DNA of 64,000 nucleotides. Source: Lachnospiraceae bacterium (GTDB lineage: Bacteria > Bacillota_A > Clostridia > Lachnospirales > Lachnospiraceae). The stretch spans positions 55,127-119,126 of the forward strand of contig JAQUUB010000009.1 in the NCBI GenBank assembly GCA_028694115.1, read 5' to 3'. Of this stretch, positions 1-8,344 are shown piece after piece (position 1 is the first letter of the stretch; the number at the start of each line of letters is the position of its first letter). Made by a program: the position numbers and the translations under genes. The notes below the pieces were generated by a model. It saw only the letters and a program-made list of their open reading frames with translations. It was not told the origin of the DNA and did no database searches.

Positions 1-52
1 TGCTCGATTTATTTATTTCTTTTGCTAACTCATGAACCTTCACTTTAGCCAT
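1..52 (-). CDS. infB: Translation initiation factor IF-2, N-terminal fragment
   Basis: Only the first 17 codons lie in the window; the gene runs off the left edge. The visible start reads MAKVKVHELAKEINKSS, the typical opening of the IF-2 N-terminal domain (known family: the GTPase that delivers initiator tRNA to the 30S ribosome). A GGAGG ribosome site lies a few bases upstream in the 19-base gap after ylxQ. The position after nusA-ylxR-ylxQ is the conserved place for infB. Identity rests on this short N-terminus plus gene order. Confidence 0.85.
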   Translation of the reverse strand, partial: MAKVKVHELAKEINKSS

Positions 53-71
53 CTATTCTATTACCTCCAAA

Positions 72-398
72 TTATTCTTCTGATGCAGAGCCCAAAGCAT
101 CGAGATGTTTTCTTATGGAATCTGCAAACCCTTGATTCGTAATGGCAAGAGATGCTCTTAATTCTTTTCCCATAGCATGCCCAAGTTCTTCTTTTGTTCC
201 ATATTCATACATTGGAACTTTATAAAAACTGCACATATTAGAAAACATTTTTTTTGTATTATCTGAGGCATCAATGCTTATAAGAACTAAAAAGGTCTTG
301 TAAGACTTTATTGCTTTTTCTGTACTAAATTCTCCACTTTTCACACATCCTGCTTTTGTAGCAAGACCAAGCATGGAATATACTTTATTCGGTTTCAT
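72..398 (-). CDS. ylxQ: YlxQ, L7Ae-family RNA-binding protein
   Basis: A protein of 108 residues of the L7Ae/L30e/S12e/Gadd45 superfamily, whose members bind kink-turn RNA (known family). The visible signature is the N-terminal SMLGLATKAGCVKSG stretch, followed by a strand rich in VLIS and a Lys/Asp-rich loop. The ATG at 398 is chosen because GGGAG lies about ten bases upstream; an in-frame upstream start at 428 would add ten residues and lacks such a site. The start overlaps the end of ylxR by 14 bases, indicating translational coupling. Its cellular role in this operon is not established. Confidence 0.85.
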   Translation of the reverse strand: MKPNKVYSMLGLATKAGCVKSGEFSTEKAIKSYKTFLVLISIDASDNTKKMFSNMCSFYKVPMYEYGTKEELGHAMGKELRASLAITNQGFADSIRKHLDALGSASEE

Positions 399-660
399 TA
401 GCCTCAAACTCCCTATTAAGGTTTTCATATACTTCCTTTTGAATTGTCATTTTAAAGGAACGTTCCAACCCTCTTTGCTTTATGGCTTTCTTTAGGCACT
501 CTTTATTGTTACAAATATAAGCACCCCTGCCATTCTTTTTTCCTGTTACGTCTAATAAAATTTCATTTTCTGCAGTTTTTAGAATCCGAACCATTTCTTT
601 TTTGCTCTTCATCTCACCACATCCAATACACTGTCTCATAGGAATTTTCTTAATACTCAT
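385..660 (-). CDS. ylxR: YlxR family RNA-binding protein
   Basis: A small basic protein of 91 residues. It carries the family's hallmark motifs: RQCIGCGEMKSK near residues 9-20 and NGRGAYIC near residues 44-51, with a later Cys. The family fold is known as a putative RNA-binding domain, and members are found between nusA and ylxQ, as here. The stop overlaps the start of ylxQ. In other Firmicutes YlxR has been connected to RNase P and to global expression effects; nothing in this sequence tests that. Confidence 0.88.
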   Translation of the reverse strand: MSIKKIPMRQCIGCGEMKSKKEMVRILKTAENEILLDVTGKKNGRGAYICNNKECLKKAIKQRGLERSFKMTIQKEVYENLNREFEANETE

Positions 661-677
661 GATAACAGCTCCTCGTT

Positions 678-1829
678 CTATTCTTCTGAAGAGTTTGCCT
701 CAGCTAAAGAGTTTTCCTCTTCATATTCGCCATCATACTCTTCATCATCATAATCTTCGTCGTCGTAATAATCCTCCATACGGAACCCTTTCGCATCTTT
801 CGCCTGAGTCTCACTCTTGATGTCGATTTTGAATCCAGTAAGTCTTGCTGCCAGCCTTGCGTTCTGTCCTTCTTTTCCGATAGCAAGCGATAATTGATAA
901 TCAGGAACAACGACTTTTGCAGTTTTTTCATCCCCATCAGCAATTACAGAAATAACCTTTGCTGGTGATAATGCATTTTCAATTAAGATCGCTGGATTTT
1001 CATCCCAATTAATAATATCAATTTTTTCACCACGGAGTTCATCAACTATCATATTTACTCTTGCGCCGTTAATTCCTACGCATGCACCAACTGGATCAAC
1101 ATCTGGATTATTAGACCATACTGCAATCTTTGTTCTGCTTCCTGCTTCACGACTGATACTCTTAATTTCTACTGTACCATCTTGAACTTCTGCGACTTCT
1201 GCTTCAAAAAGGCGTTTTACCAATTCTGGATGCGTTCTACTTACTAAAATCTTAGGTCCCTTTGTCGTATTCTTAACTTCTAAGATATATACCTTAATTC
1301 TTTCCGTTGGTTTATATATCTCACCTTTAACCTGCTCATTCTCACCAAGAAGAGCATCTACTTTTCCAAGATTTACGCTTACATTCTTACCAGCGTTTCT
1401 TTGAATAATTCCTGTTACAACGTCCTTCTCTTTTCCATAGAATTGATTAAATAATACATTTCTTTCTTCTTCACGGATTTTTTGTAAGATAACATTTTTT
1501 GCATTCTGTGTAGCAATACGTCCAAATTCTTTACTCTTAATCTCAACTTTAACAACTCCGCCGATTTCAGCTTTCTTACTAATTTCTCTTGCATCCTCTA
1601 ATGTGATTTCCATACAAGGATCTTCTACTTCTTCTACAACAGTTTTTTCGGCATAAACCATGAAATCACATGTTTCTCTATTAATTTCTACCTGTATATT
1701 ATCAGATTTTCCAAAGTGATTTTTACATGCAGTTATCAAGGAATTTTCAATCGCCTCAAACAAGGTTTCTTTACTAATATCCTTTTCCTTTTCGAGAATA
1801 TTAAGTGCTTCCATTAATTCTTTATTCAT
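678..1829 (-). CDS. nusA: Transcription termination/antitermination factor NusA
   Basis: A protein of 383 residues that binds RNA polymerase and nascent RNA to modulate pausing, termination and antitermination. It has an N-terminal RNAP-binding domain (about 1-125), an S1 domain (about 130-200) and two KH domains (about 225-345; note VGINGARVNMIVDEL and IGKEGQNARLAARL). It ends in a very acidic Asp/Glu/Tyr tail in place of the AR repeats of proteobacterial NusA. The ATG at 1829 is preferred over an in-frame TTG at 1838, because AAGGAG lies only 2 bases before the TTG but about 11 before the ATG. It follows rimP by 52 bases. Confidence 0.95.
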   Translation of the reverse strand: MNKELMEALNILEKEKDISKETLFEAIENSLITACKNHFGKSDNIQVEINRETCDFMVYAEKTVVEEVEDPCMEITLEDAREISKKAEIGGVVKVEIKSKEFGRIATQNAKNVILQKIREEERNVLFNQFYGKEKDVVTGIIQRNAGKNVSVNLGKVDALLGENEQVKGEIYKPTERIKVYILEVKNTTKGPKILVSRTHPELVKRLFEAEVAEVQDGTVEIKSISREAGSRTKIAVWSNNPDVDPVGACVGINGARVNMIVDELRGEKIDIINWDENPAILIENALSPAKVISVIADGDEKTAKVVVPDYQLSLAIGKEGQNARLAARLTGFKIDIKSETQAKDAKGFRMEDYYDDEDYDDEEYDGEYEEENSLAEANSSEE

Positions 1830-1881
1830 TTTCTTCAAGACTCCTTTTCTTTAGGGAGGTGTCCTCCTATTTTATGTTTTG

Positions 1882-2367
1882 TTAAAAATCAAATGCTAAT
1901 CTTATTAATGAAATTTCAGACTTTTCAAATGTAATTACTACCTGTTCCTCTGTTTCAATGGTAACTCTTTCATTTTCATAATTCGTTAGAATTCCTGTGA
2001 ATTCCTTTTGTTTTCTTTTTTGACCTTCTACTTCCTTCATGGCATAGGTTTTCACTTCTACTTCTTCTCCCATACTCCTCAGAAAATCTTTTTCCTTTTT
2101 CAATGGTCTGCCTAATCCTGGTGAACTTACTTCTAATATATAAGCTTCACTAATAAAATCTTTCGCATCCATTAATTCGGATAATGCTCTGCTTACTATT
2201 TCACAGTCATCAATAGTTATTCCCCCGGGTTTATCTATATACGCTCTCAAATAGTAATTTGATGCCTCTTTCACATATTCAATATCTACTAGTTCAAATT
2301 TATGTTCTGTTATCATAGGTAGCAATAACTCTTCTGTCTTTCTTTCTATGTCTTCTCTCTTTGACAT
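1882..2367 (-). CDS. rimP: Ribosome maturation factor RimP
   Basis: A protein of 161 residues. The RimP N-terminal alpha/beta domain (EHKFELVDIEYVKEASNYYLR, DDCEIVSRALSELMD, YILEVSSPGLGRPL) is followed by a C-terminal SH3-like barrel (GILTNYENERVTIETE). Known role: a late assembly factor of the 30S subunit. The motif EVSSPGLGRPL is diagnostic. It heads the rimP-nusA-ylxR-ylxQ-infB operon, with a good promoter at 2464-2492 and a leader of about 90 bases that contains a hairpin. Confidence 0.93.
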   Translation of the reverse strand: MSKREDIERKTEELLLPMITEHKFELVDIEYVKEASNYYLRAYIDKPGGITIDDCEIVSRALSELMDAKDFISEAYILEVSSPGLGRPLKKEKDFLRSMGEEVEVKTYAMKEVEGQKRKQKEFTGILTNYENERVTIETEEQVVITFEKSEISLIRLAFDF

Positions 2368-2406
2368 ATTCCCATATTTCTCCTCTCATCATTCTATCGC
2401 AAAATT

Positions 2407-2432
2407 AAGGAGTGGACCTCCGCCCACTCCTT
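2407..2432 (-). terminator. Hairpin in rimP leader / end of PTS gene
   Basis: A perfect 9-bp stem (AAGGAGTGG / CCACTCCTT) with an 8-base loop. In the minus direction it is followed by TTAATTTTG, only a weak T tract. It lies downstream of the PTS permease stop and also downstream of the predicted rimP start site, so it may be the permease terminator, a leader attenuator for rimP-nusA, or both. Confidence 0.5.
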
Positions 2433-2463
2433 ATCATCTAGCATTATTTATATCATCTTTCGT

Positions 2464-2492
2464 ATTGTAACACTTCTCATTGATTTTTGCAA
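2464..2492 (-). promoter_or_regulatory. Putative housekeeping promoter of rimP-nusA operon
   Basis: Reading on the minus strand, TTGCAA (2492-2487) and TACAAT (2469-2464) are separated by 17 bases. Start of transcription would be near 2457, giving a leader of about 90 bases. The elements sit just after the stop codon of the PTS permease gene. Confidence 0.6.
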
Positions 2493-2498
2493 GTTTAT

Positions 2499-3545
2499 TT
2501 AAACATTTAATTTCATATCGCCAAATTTTATAAGTCCTTTTTTTCTCATGAATTCAGAAAAAAGTAATGTTAGTATTGCTGGTAAAAGAATTTGCATGAT
2601 TAATATTTCTAGTAAAGCGGCAGCTGGACTCATGCTCTCTACCATTGTTTGATAAGATGCAATCTGCCCCACAAGCCCAGAAGAGCCCATTCCAGATCCT
2701 ACAGGAGTACTTTGCATTTTCAATACAGCAGCAGCAATAGGTCCAAGGATTGCGCTAGACAAAATAGAAGGAATCCAAATAATCGGATTCTTTACAATAT
2801 TAGGAATTTGCAACATAGAAGTTCCAACACCTTGTGCAATCAATCCACCCACTTTGTTTTCTCTAAAGCTCGCAACAGCAAATCCAATCATTTGACAACA
2901 GCACCCAATCGTAGCTGCCCCTGCTGCCAATCCTGTAATACCCATTGATATTCCTATTGCAGCGGAGCTAATCGGCAATGTAAGTACAATACCCATTAAT
3001 ACAGAAACGATGATACCACCTAAAATTGGATGTAACTCTACATTAAAATTAATAACGGCGCCAAGCCAAGTCATAAACGATGTGATAGGAGGTCCAGCTA
3101 TCACCCCTGCAACAGCGCCAGTACAAATTGCTACAAATGGAGTAACAATAATATCTACTTTTGTCTTACCTGCAACAAGTCTTCCAATTTCAATCGCCAC
3201 AAGTGCTGCAATAAACGCGCCCAATGGTTCACCAGGTTTTCCAATTGTATATCCTTCTAGAGCAGTAATAGTTGGAAAAGCTCCAATCATACCGGTAACT
3301 GCAGCAGAAACGGATACAAGTGGACTTTGTTTAAATTTGCATGCAACTCCAATACCTATTCCTGCACCAGTTAACGTCTTTGCCACATTCGCCATAGCAA
3401 TTAGATAAGTACCAATTGTCCCTCCAATTAAAGTTCCAAGTTGGGCAATAATTGTTCCAATAATTAATGTCGAAAATAAACCAAGTGCCATTCCACTTAA
3501 ACCATCAATAAAAATCTCCTGCATAACCTTCTTGAATTTTTCCAT
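2499..3545 (-). CDS. PTS-type sugar transporter subunit IIC-like membrane protein
   Basis: A very hydrophobic, glycine-rich protein of 348 residues with about eight to ten predicted membrane spans. It resembles the family of stand-alone 'PTS sugar transporter subunit IIC' proteins (PTS_EIIC_2-like); visible features include MALGLFSTLIIGTI, GAFPTITALEG, GGIIVSVLMGIVLTLP and a C-terminal RKKGLIKFGDMKLN tail. No EIIA or EIIB domain is fused or encoded nearby, so the phosphotransfer partner and the substrate are unknown, and it may not act as a classical PTS. The gene is probably monocistronic, with its own promoter at 3633-3660. Confidence 0.75.
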   Translation of the reverse strand: MEKFKKVMQEIFIDGLSGMALGLFSTLIIGTIIAQLGTLIGGTIGTYLIAMANVAKTLTGAGIGIGVACKFKQSPLVSVSAAVTGMIGAFPTITALEGYTIGKPGEPLGAFIAALVAIEIGRLVAGKTKVDIIVTPFVAICTGAVAGVIAGPPITSFMTWLGAVINFNVELHPILGGIIVSVLMGIVLTLPISSAAIGISMGITGLAAGAATIGCCCQMIGFAVASFRENKVGGLIAQGVGTSMLQIPNIVKNPIIWIPSILSSAILGPIAAAVLKMQSTPVGSGMGSSGLVGQIASYQTMVESMSPAAALLEILIMQILLPAILTLLFSEFMRKKGLIKFGDMKLNV

Positions 3546-3632
3546 TTTTATTCTCCATTCTTTTGTAAAAGTGCTTTGTATCTGTAGTATGTATTAATAA
3601 TAATCTATGTATACACATTAACAATGACAAAT

Positions 3633-3660
3633 ACTATAGCATTTACAGCTGTCTTGTCAG
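3633..3660 (-). promoter_or_regulatory. Putative promoter of the PTS IIC-like gene
   Basis: On the minus strand CTGACA (3660-3655) and TATAGT (3638-3633) are spaced by 16 bases. This lies just downstream of the tRNA-Glu terminator and about 90 bases before the permease start codon. Confidence 0.6.
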
Positions 3661-3670
3661 TTTATCCTTT

Positions 3671-3701
3671 AAAAAAATCTTAAGTCTTAACAGACCTAAG
3701 A
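3671..3701 (-). terminator. Intrinsic terminator of tRNA-Glu
   Basis: On the minus strand a 10-bp stem (TCTTAGGTCT / AGACTTAAGA, one G-U) with loop GTTA is followed directly by seven T. It is a strong Rho-independent terminator about 30 bases after the tRNA 3' end. Confidence 0.85.
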
Positions 3702-3731
3702 TATTCGGGTTAGACTATATGAAACAGTCAA

Positions 3732-3803
3732 CAGCTCGTAGGGGAATCGAACCCCTGTTTCCGCCGTGAGAGGGCGGCGTCTTAACCGCTTGACCAACGA
3801 GCC
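3732..3803 (-). tRNA. tRNA-Glu (anticodon CTC)
   Basis: A cloverleaf of 72 bases. It has a 7-bp acceptor stem (GGCTCGT with ACGAGCT, the first pair being G-U), a D arm with GGTCAAGCGGTTAAGAC, an anticodon stem CCGCC/GGCGG closing the loop CTCTCAC (anticodon CTC, reading GAG), and a T arm GGGG TTCGATT CCCC. The discriminator base is G and CCA is not encoded. Glu identity follows from the anticodon. Confidence 0.93.
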
Positions 3804-3806
3804 AAA

Positions 3807-3828
3807 AGTGTCACTCACAAGTGACACT
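3807..3828 (-). other. Hairpin in the pre-tRNA-Glu leader
   Basis: A perfect 9-bp inverted repeat (AGTGTCACT / AGTGACACT) with a 4-base loop. It ends three bases before the mature 5' end of tRNA-Glu and starts at the transcription start predicted from the promoter at 3834-3862. It is followed by TTTT, so it could alternatively be a weak terminator for polC. Confidence 0.5.
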
Positions 3829-3833
3829 ATTGT

Positions 3834-3862
3834 ATTTTAATATATAACTTATAAAATTGCAA
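3834..3862 (-). promoter_or_regulatory. Putative promoter of tRNA-Glu
   Basis: On the minus strand TTGCAA (3862-3857) and TAAAAT (3839-3834) are 17 bases apart in a very AT-rich context. Initiation about seven bases downstream would place the leader hairpin at the extreme 5' end of the precursor. Confidence 0.55.
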
Positions 3863-3904
3863 GATATTTTTTTATTAAGCAACAAATATTTTATTAAACA
3901 CCTA

Positions 3905-6900
3905 TTAGGCGCCAAAATCAAACAGTGAAAGTTGATTTGATTCTGGAATTTTTCCTAACAGATGCATCTCATCAAGTAAATCCACTACTGTTTTTGAGAC
4001 TTTTGTTCTTTGTCTAAAATCATCCTTTGATAAAAAAGGTCCCTTGTGTGCTTCTTCAACAATTGCATCCGCAGCTTTCTCACCTAGCCCATCAATACTA
4101 CTTAAGGATGGCATGATTTTATCATCGATTATTTTAAAATACTTTGCATCCACTACCTCAAGATCAATTTTTAAGAATTCGAATCCTCTTGCATATAACT
4201 CTTGGACAATTTTCATATCTTTCATGGTATCTTGCTCTTTATTTGTAAGTGTATCCGATCGTTTTCTATAATCATCCATATAATATTCTAATTTTTCGCG
4301 TCCCTGACACATAATGACATAGGAAAATCCCGATGCACGGATACTAAAATATGCACAATAGTAAGCAAGTGGATAATTCACTTTACAATAAGCAATTCTC
4401 CAGGCCATCATTACATAGGCAGCTGCATGAGCCTTGGGAAACATGTACTTAATCTTTTTACAAGACCATATGTACCAATCAGGAACGCCTTCCTTTTTCA
4501 TTGCTTCTTCCCACTCTGGTTTTAATCCTTTTCCTTTACGGACTGATTCCATAATAGTAAATGAAAGACTGCTCTCCACCCCTTGATTAATCAAATAAGT
4601 CATAATATCATCACGCGTACAGATTGCCGTTGAAATTGTGGCTTTCCCTTCTTCAATTAGTGTCTGCGCATTGCCAAGCCAAACATCGGTACCATGTGAA
4701 AGTCCAGAAATACGTATCAAATCAGAAAAAGTGTTAGGTTTGGTATCCACAAGCATCTGAATTACAAAATCTGTTCCAAATTCTGGTATCCCGAGTGCTC
4801 CTAAAGGGCAGCCTCCAATGTCCTCTGGTTTAATTCCAAGTGCTTCCGTGCTCCGAAACAACGACATAACACCTTGATCATCCAATGGTATCTTTTGTGG
4901 ATCAATACCCGTCAAATCCTGTAGCATACGTATCATGGTTGGATCGTCATGTCCTAGAATATCTAGCTTTAATAAGTTGTGATCAATTGAGTGATAATCA
5001 AAATGTGTTGTAATAATATCCGTTGTCATATCATTCGCAGGATGTTGAACCGGCGTAAAGCTATTGATTTCCTCACCATGCGGCAATACAATAATACCTC
5101 CCGGGTGCTGGCCCGAGGTACGTCTTACACCCGTACATCCTTTTACAATACGATTGATTTCACAATTTCTTTTTCGTTCTCCATGCTCCTCGAAATAATT
5201 CTTAACATATCCAAAAGCAGTTTTATCTGCCAAGGTTCCTATTGTTCCTGCACGAAATGTATGTCCTGCTCCAAAAATAACCTCTGTATATTTGTGTGCT
5301 TTTGACTGATAATCTCCCGAAAAGTTCAGATCAATATCAGGCTCCTTATCTCCTTTAAATCCAAGAAATGTTTCAAACGGAATGTCAAACCCATCCTTTT
5401 GGAGTTTTGTCCCACACTTCGGACAAACTTTATCAGGCATATCACAGCCTGCCATACCTGAATATGATTTCACTTCTTCTGAATCAAAATCATAGTAATG
5501 GCACTCATTACAATAATAGTGTGGAGATAATGAATTAACCTCTGTAATACCCGCCATATTTGCAACAAAAGAAGATCCAACAGAACCTCTTGATCCCACT
5601 AGATACCCATCCTCCATGGACTTCCATACGAGCTTCTGTGCAATAATATACATAACTGCAAATCCATTTGTGATAATTGAGTGTAATTCCTTTTCTAATC
5701 GGTCCTCCACTGGTTTTGGTAATACCTCACCATAAACCTCATGTGCCTTATTGTAACAAATTTCACGAAGCGTCTGATCTGAGTTTTCAATGACTGGAGG
5801 ACATTTATCAGGCCGCACTGGTGTAATTCTCTCAATCATGTCTGAAATTAGATTTGTATTTTTTATAACCACTTCTTCTGCTTTTTCAGAACCAAGATAT
5901 TGAAATTCTGCCAACATTTCATCTGTTGTTCTAAGGTATAGCGGTGCCTGGTCATCTGCATCTTTAAAACCTTTACCAGTCATAATAATTCTTCGGTAAA
6001 TCTCATCCTCAGGATCTAAAAAATGAACATCACAAGTAGCCACTACTGGCTTTTTAAATTCCTCTCCATACTTTACAATCCGACGATTACAGTTTCTTAA
6101 ATCCTCCACTGTTTTAATATCAGTTCTCTCTTGGCGAATTAAAAATTCATTGTTTCCAGTTGGTTGGATTTCCAAATAGTCATAGAAGTTTATAATTCTT
6201 GCAATCTCCTCCTGAGATTTCCCATCAAGCATCGCTCGAAATAGTTCCCCCGCCTCACAGGCTGATCCTATAATTAATCCCTCTCTATAGTATTTTAACC
6301 GACTCTTAGGAATTCGCGGTCTCTGATGATAATACTCTAAATGAGATTCTGATATCAATCGGTAGAGATTCACCCTGCCTGTTTCATTTTTTGCTAATAT
6401 AATCACGTGATAGGAAGGCATCTTTTTAATCGCATTTTTAGATTGTGCCCCCAGAGAATTAACCATATCCAAATTGGTAATCTGGTCAGCCTTTAATTGT
6501 TCTACCAGTTTCAGAAAGATATTCGCTGTTGCTTCTGCATCATCCACTGCCCTATGGTGGTTCTGAAGTGATACTCCCAAGGCTTTTGCAACATGATCCA
6601 GTTTGTATTTTGATATGTCTGGAAGCATAACTCTAGATAAAGCAACCGTATCTAAAACCGTATATTCAGATTCATACCCGAGATCTTTTGCATTTTTATA
6701 AATGAAACTCATATCAAATCCAGCATTATGAGCTACCATAATTGCACCTTCACAAAAGGCTAAAAATCTTATTAATACTTTTTCTATGATATCTGCCTCC
6801 ATAACCATTGCATCATTGATCCCAGTCAGATTTTCAATATGAAACGGAATTGGTGTTAAAGGATTTACAAATTCAGAGAATCTATCTATTATTTTCCCGT

Positions 6901-8344
6901 TTTCGACCTTAACTGCACCAATTTCAATAATCTTATTTTTAACAGCAGAAAATCCTGTAGTTTCTAAATCAAAGATAACATAAGTATCATCTAAACTCTG
7001 CCCTTTGGAATTCTCAACTACTTGCTTTAGATCATCCACTAAATATCCTTCTAATCCATAAATAATCTTAAACGGATCATCCTTCTCAATGGCATGGTTA
7101 GCCTCTGTGAATCCTTGCACTACACCATGATCTGTAATAGCAATGGCTTCGTGCCCCCATGCTTTCGCACGCCTAATGATATCTTTTGCCTCTGCAACAC
7201 CATCCATTTCACTCATCTTCGTATGACAGTGAAGCTCTACCCTCTTAATTGGACTATGATCCATCCTTGAAGTTGTGAAATCTGGTATTTTCTTTACTCC
7301 AGCAATTGATGCAACAGTTAACTCATGATCAAATTTATCAATCGTTGTAACGCCCTTTAACTTAACAAATGCCCCTTCCTTAATTTTATCAGTCACCTCT
7401 GGTAATTGTTCATTTTTCATAAACATTTTAACTGTAATCGTATCTGTAAAGTCAGTAAGGTCGAAAATTAGTATTGTTTTATCTGAGCGAATTGCTCTTG
7501 AATCAAAGAAAATGATTTTACCGCGGATAACAATCTCTCCCATCTCCCCTTGAATATTATCAATAGTAATCGGTTCCTCTTCAAAATCTCTTCCATAAAT
7601 AACATCTGGATTATCCGATTTTTTAAATTTACCGTATCCTACATTTCCTTTGAATGCAGGTTTACCTGATTCTTTCTTTTCAAAGGAAACTTTTTCCTTT
7701 TCATCCTTCTTTTCCTTTTTCTCATCATCTGTATGTTCTACTATTGCATCTTCATTTGTTGCAAGAAAAGCACGATCAACAATTGCTTTTATTTCTTGTT
7801 GAACTCGAATTTCTGTGTGATTGTTTAATTTTTCTTTCTTCTCTTCGCTATAAGCAATCTGAATATCCGTTGATAAATTGCAGCGCTCATTTATAATTTT
7901 ATTCAAAATTCTAAGTAATTCTTTAGATAAATTTTTAGCAACAATAGTTTCTTCCATCGTAAGTAACATGCTTTTAGGTTCTGGAAAAGTTATGTTGGCA
8001 TGACGAAATAAATTATAAATGATTTGATTATACTCTTTTATTTCCATCATGATACTATCTTTATAAATATCCAAAATACTCTCTGGCGTATATTGTCCCG
8101 AAAGCTCGAAAGATTCATAAATTGTGAATTTAATATTGCGATTATCAAATAACTGCTTTCCCAATTCCTCTTCTATTTTTTTGATATCCGGTTTTTGAAT
8201 AAGTCTATTACAAAATAGATAGACTTTTATATGATTCTTATTTTCAGTTGTAGTAATTCTTCGAACCTCTGCTTCTTTTAATAAGCTTCCTAACTCATTC
8301 TCTAAATGAAAGGTCGGAAAAACATCAAAAAATAGTTTAGACAT
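3905..8344 (-). CDS. polC: DNA polymerase III alpha subunit, PolC type
   Basis: The Gram-positive replicative polymerase of 1479 residues, with built-in 3'-5' proofreading. Order of parts: N-terminal tau-binding type region; a Lys/Glu-rich linker (about 205-240); an OB fold (about 265-350); a PHP domain split by the exonuclease (ELHCHTKMSEMDG near 373); an exonuclease with FDLETTGF near 456, HNAGFDMSF near 543 and HHRAVDDAEA near 598; a four-Cys zinc site (CNECH...CPKCG, about 945-980); and the polymerase core with DIDLNFSGD near 1005. All expected catalytic acids are visible, and length is near the family norm of about 1440. Its ATG overlaps the ispG stop by one base (TAATG). Confidence 0.97.
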   Translation of the reverse strand: MSKLFFDVFPTFHLENELGSLLKEAEVRRITTTENKNHIKVYLFCNRLIQKPDIKKIEEELGKQLFDNRNIKFTIYESFELSGQYTPESILDIYKDSIMMEIKEYNQIIYNLFRHANITFPEPKSMLLTMEETIVAKNLSKELLRILNKIINERCNLSTDIQIAYSEEKKEKLNNHTEIRVQQEIKAIVDRAFLATNEDAIVEHTDDEKKEKKDEKEKVSFEKKESGKPAFKGNVGYGKFKKSDNPDVIYGRDFEEEPITIDNIQGEMGEIVIRGKIIFFDSRAIRSDKTILIFDLTDFTDTITVKMFMKNEQLPEVTDKIKEGAFVKLKGVTTIDKFDHELTVASIAGVKKIPDFTTSRMDHSPIKRVELHCHTKMSEMDGVAEAKDIIRRAKAWGHEAIAITDHGVVQGFTEANHAIEKDDPFKIIYGLEGYLVDDLKQVVENSKGQSLDDTYVIFDLETTGFSAVKNKIIEIGAVKVENGKIIDRFSEFVNPLTPIPFHIENLTGINDAMVMEADIIEKVLIRFLAFCEGAIMVAHNAGFDMSFIYKNAKDLGYESEYTVLDTVALSRVMLPDISKYKLDHVAKALGVSLQNHHRAVDDAEATANIFLKLVEQLKADQITNLDMVNSLGAQSKNAIKKMPSYHVIILAKNETGRVNLYRLISESHLEYYHQRPRIPKSRLKYYREGLIIGSACEAGELFRAMLDGKSQEEIARIINFYDYLEIQPTGNNEFLIRQERTDIKTVEDLRNCNRRIVKYGEEFKKPVVATCDVHFLDPEDEIYRRIIMTGKGFKDADDQAPLYLRTTDEMLAEFQYLGSEKAEEVVIKNTNLISDMIERITPVRPDKCPPVIENSDQTLREICYNKAHEVYGEVLPKPVEDRLEKELHSIITNGFAVMYIIAQKLVWKSMEDGYLVGSRGSVGSSFVANMAGITEVNSLSPHYYCNECHYYDFDSEEVKSYSGMAGCDMPDKVCPKCGTKLQKDGFDIPFETFLGFKGDKEPDIDLNFSGDYQSKAHKYTEVIFGAGHTFRAGTIGTLADKTAFGYVKNYFEEHGERKRNCEINRIVKGCTGVRRTSGQHPGGIIVLPHGEEINSFTPVQHPANDMTTDIITTHFDYHSIDHNLLKLDILGHDDPTMIRMLQDLTGIDPQKIPLDDQGVMSLFRSTEALGIKPEDIGGCPLGALGIPEFGTDFVIQMLVDTKPNTFSDLIRISGLSHGTDVWLGNAQTLIEEGKATISTAICTRDDIMTYLINQGVESSLSFTIMESVRKGKGLKPEWEEAMKKEGVPDWYIWSCKKIKYMFPKAHAAAYVMMAWRIAYCKVNYPLAYYCAYFSIRASGFSYVIMCQGREKLEYYMDDYRKRSDTLTNKEQDTMKDMKIVQELYARGFEFLKIDLEVVDAKYFKIIDDKIMPSLSSIDGLGEKAADAIVEEAHKGPFLSKDDFRQRTKVSKTVVDLLDEMHLLGKIPESNQLSLFDFGA

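Noticed and set aside
3010..3408. Plus-strand open frame of 132 codons antisense to the PTS gene
   Set aside because: It is a mirror of a Gly/Ala/Ile-rich membrane protein, with no ribosome site and no recognisable family; a shadow frame.
3807..3828. Strong terminator of polC
   Set aside because: The stem is perfect but the T tract is only four bases and the tRNA begins immediately; a leader hairpin fits at least as well, so it is listed with that caveat.
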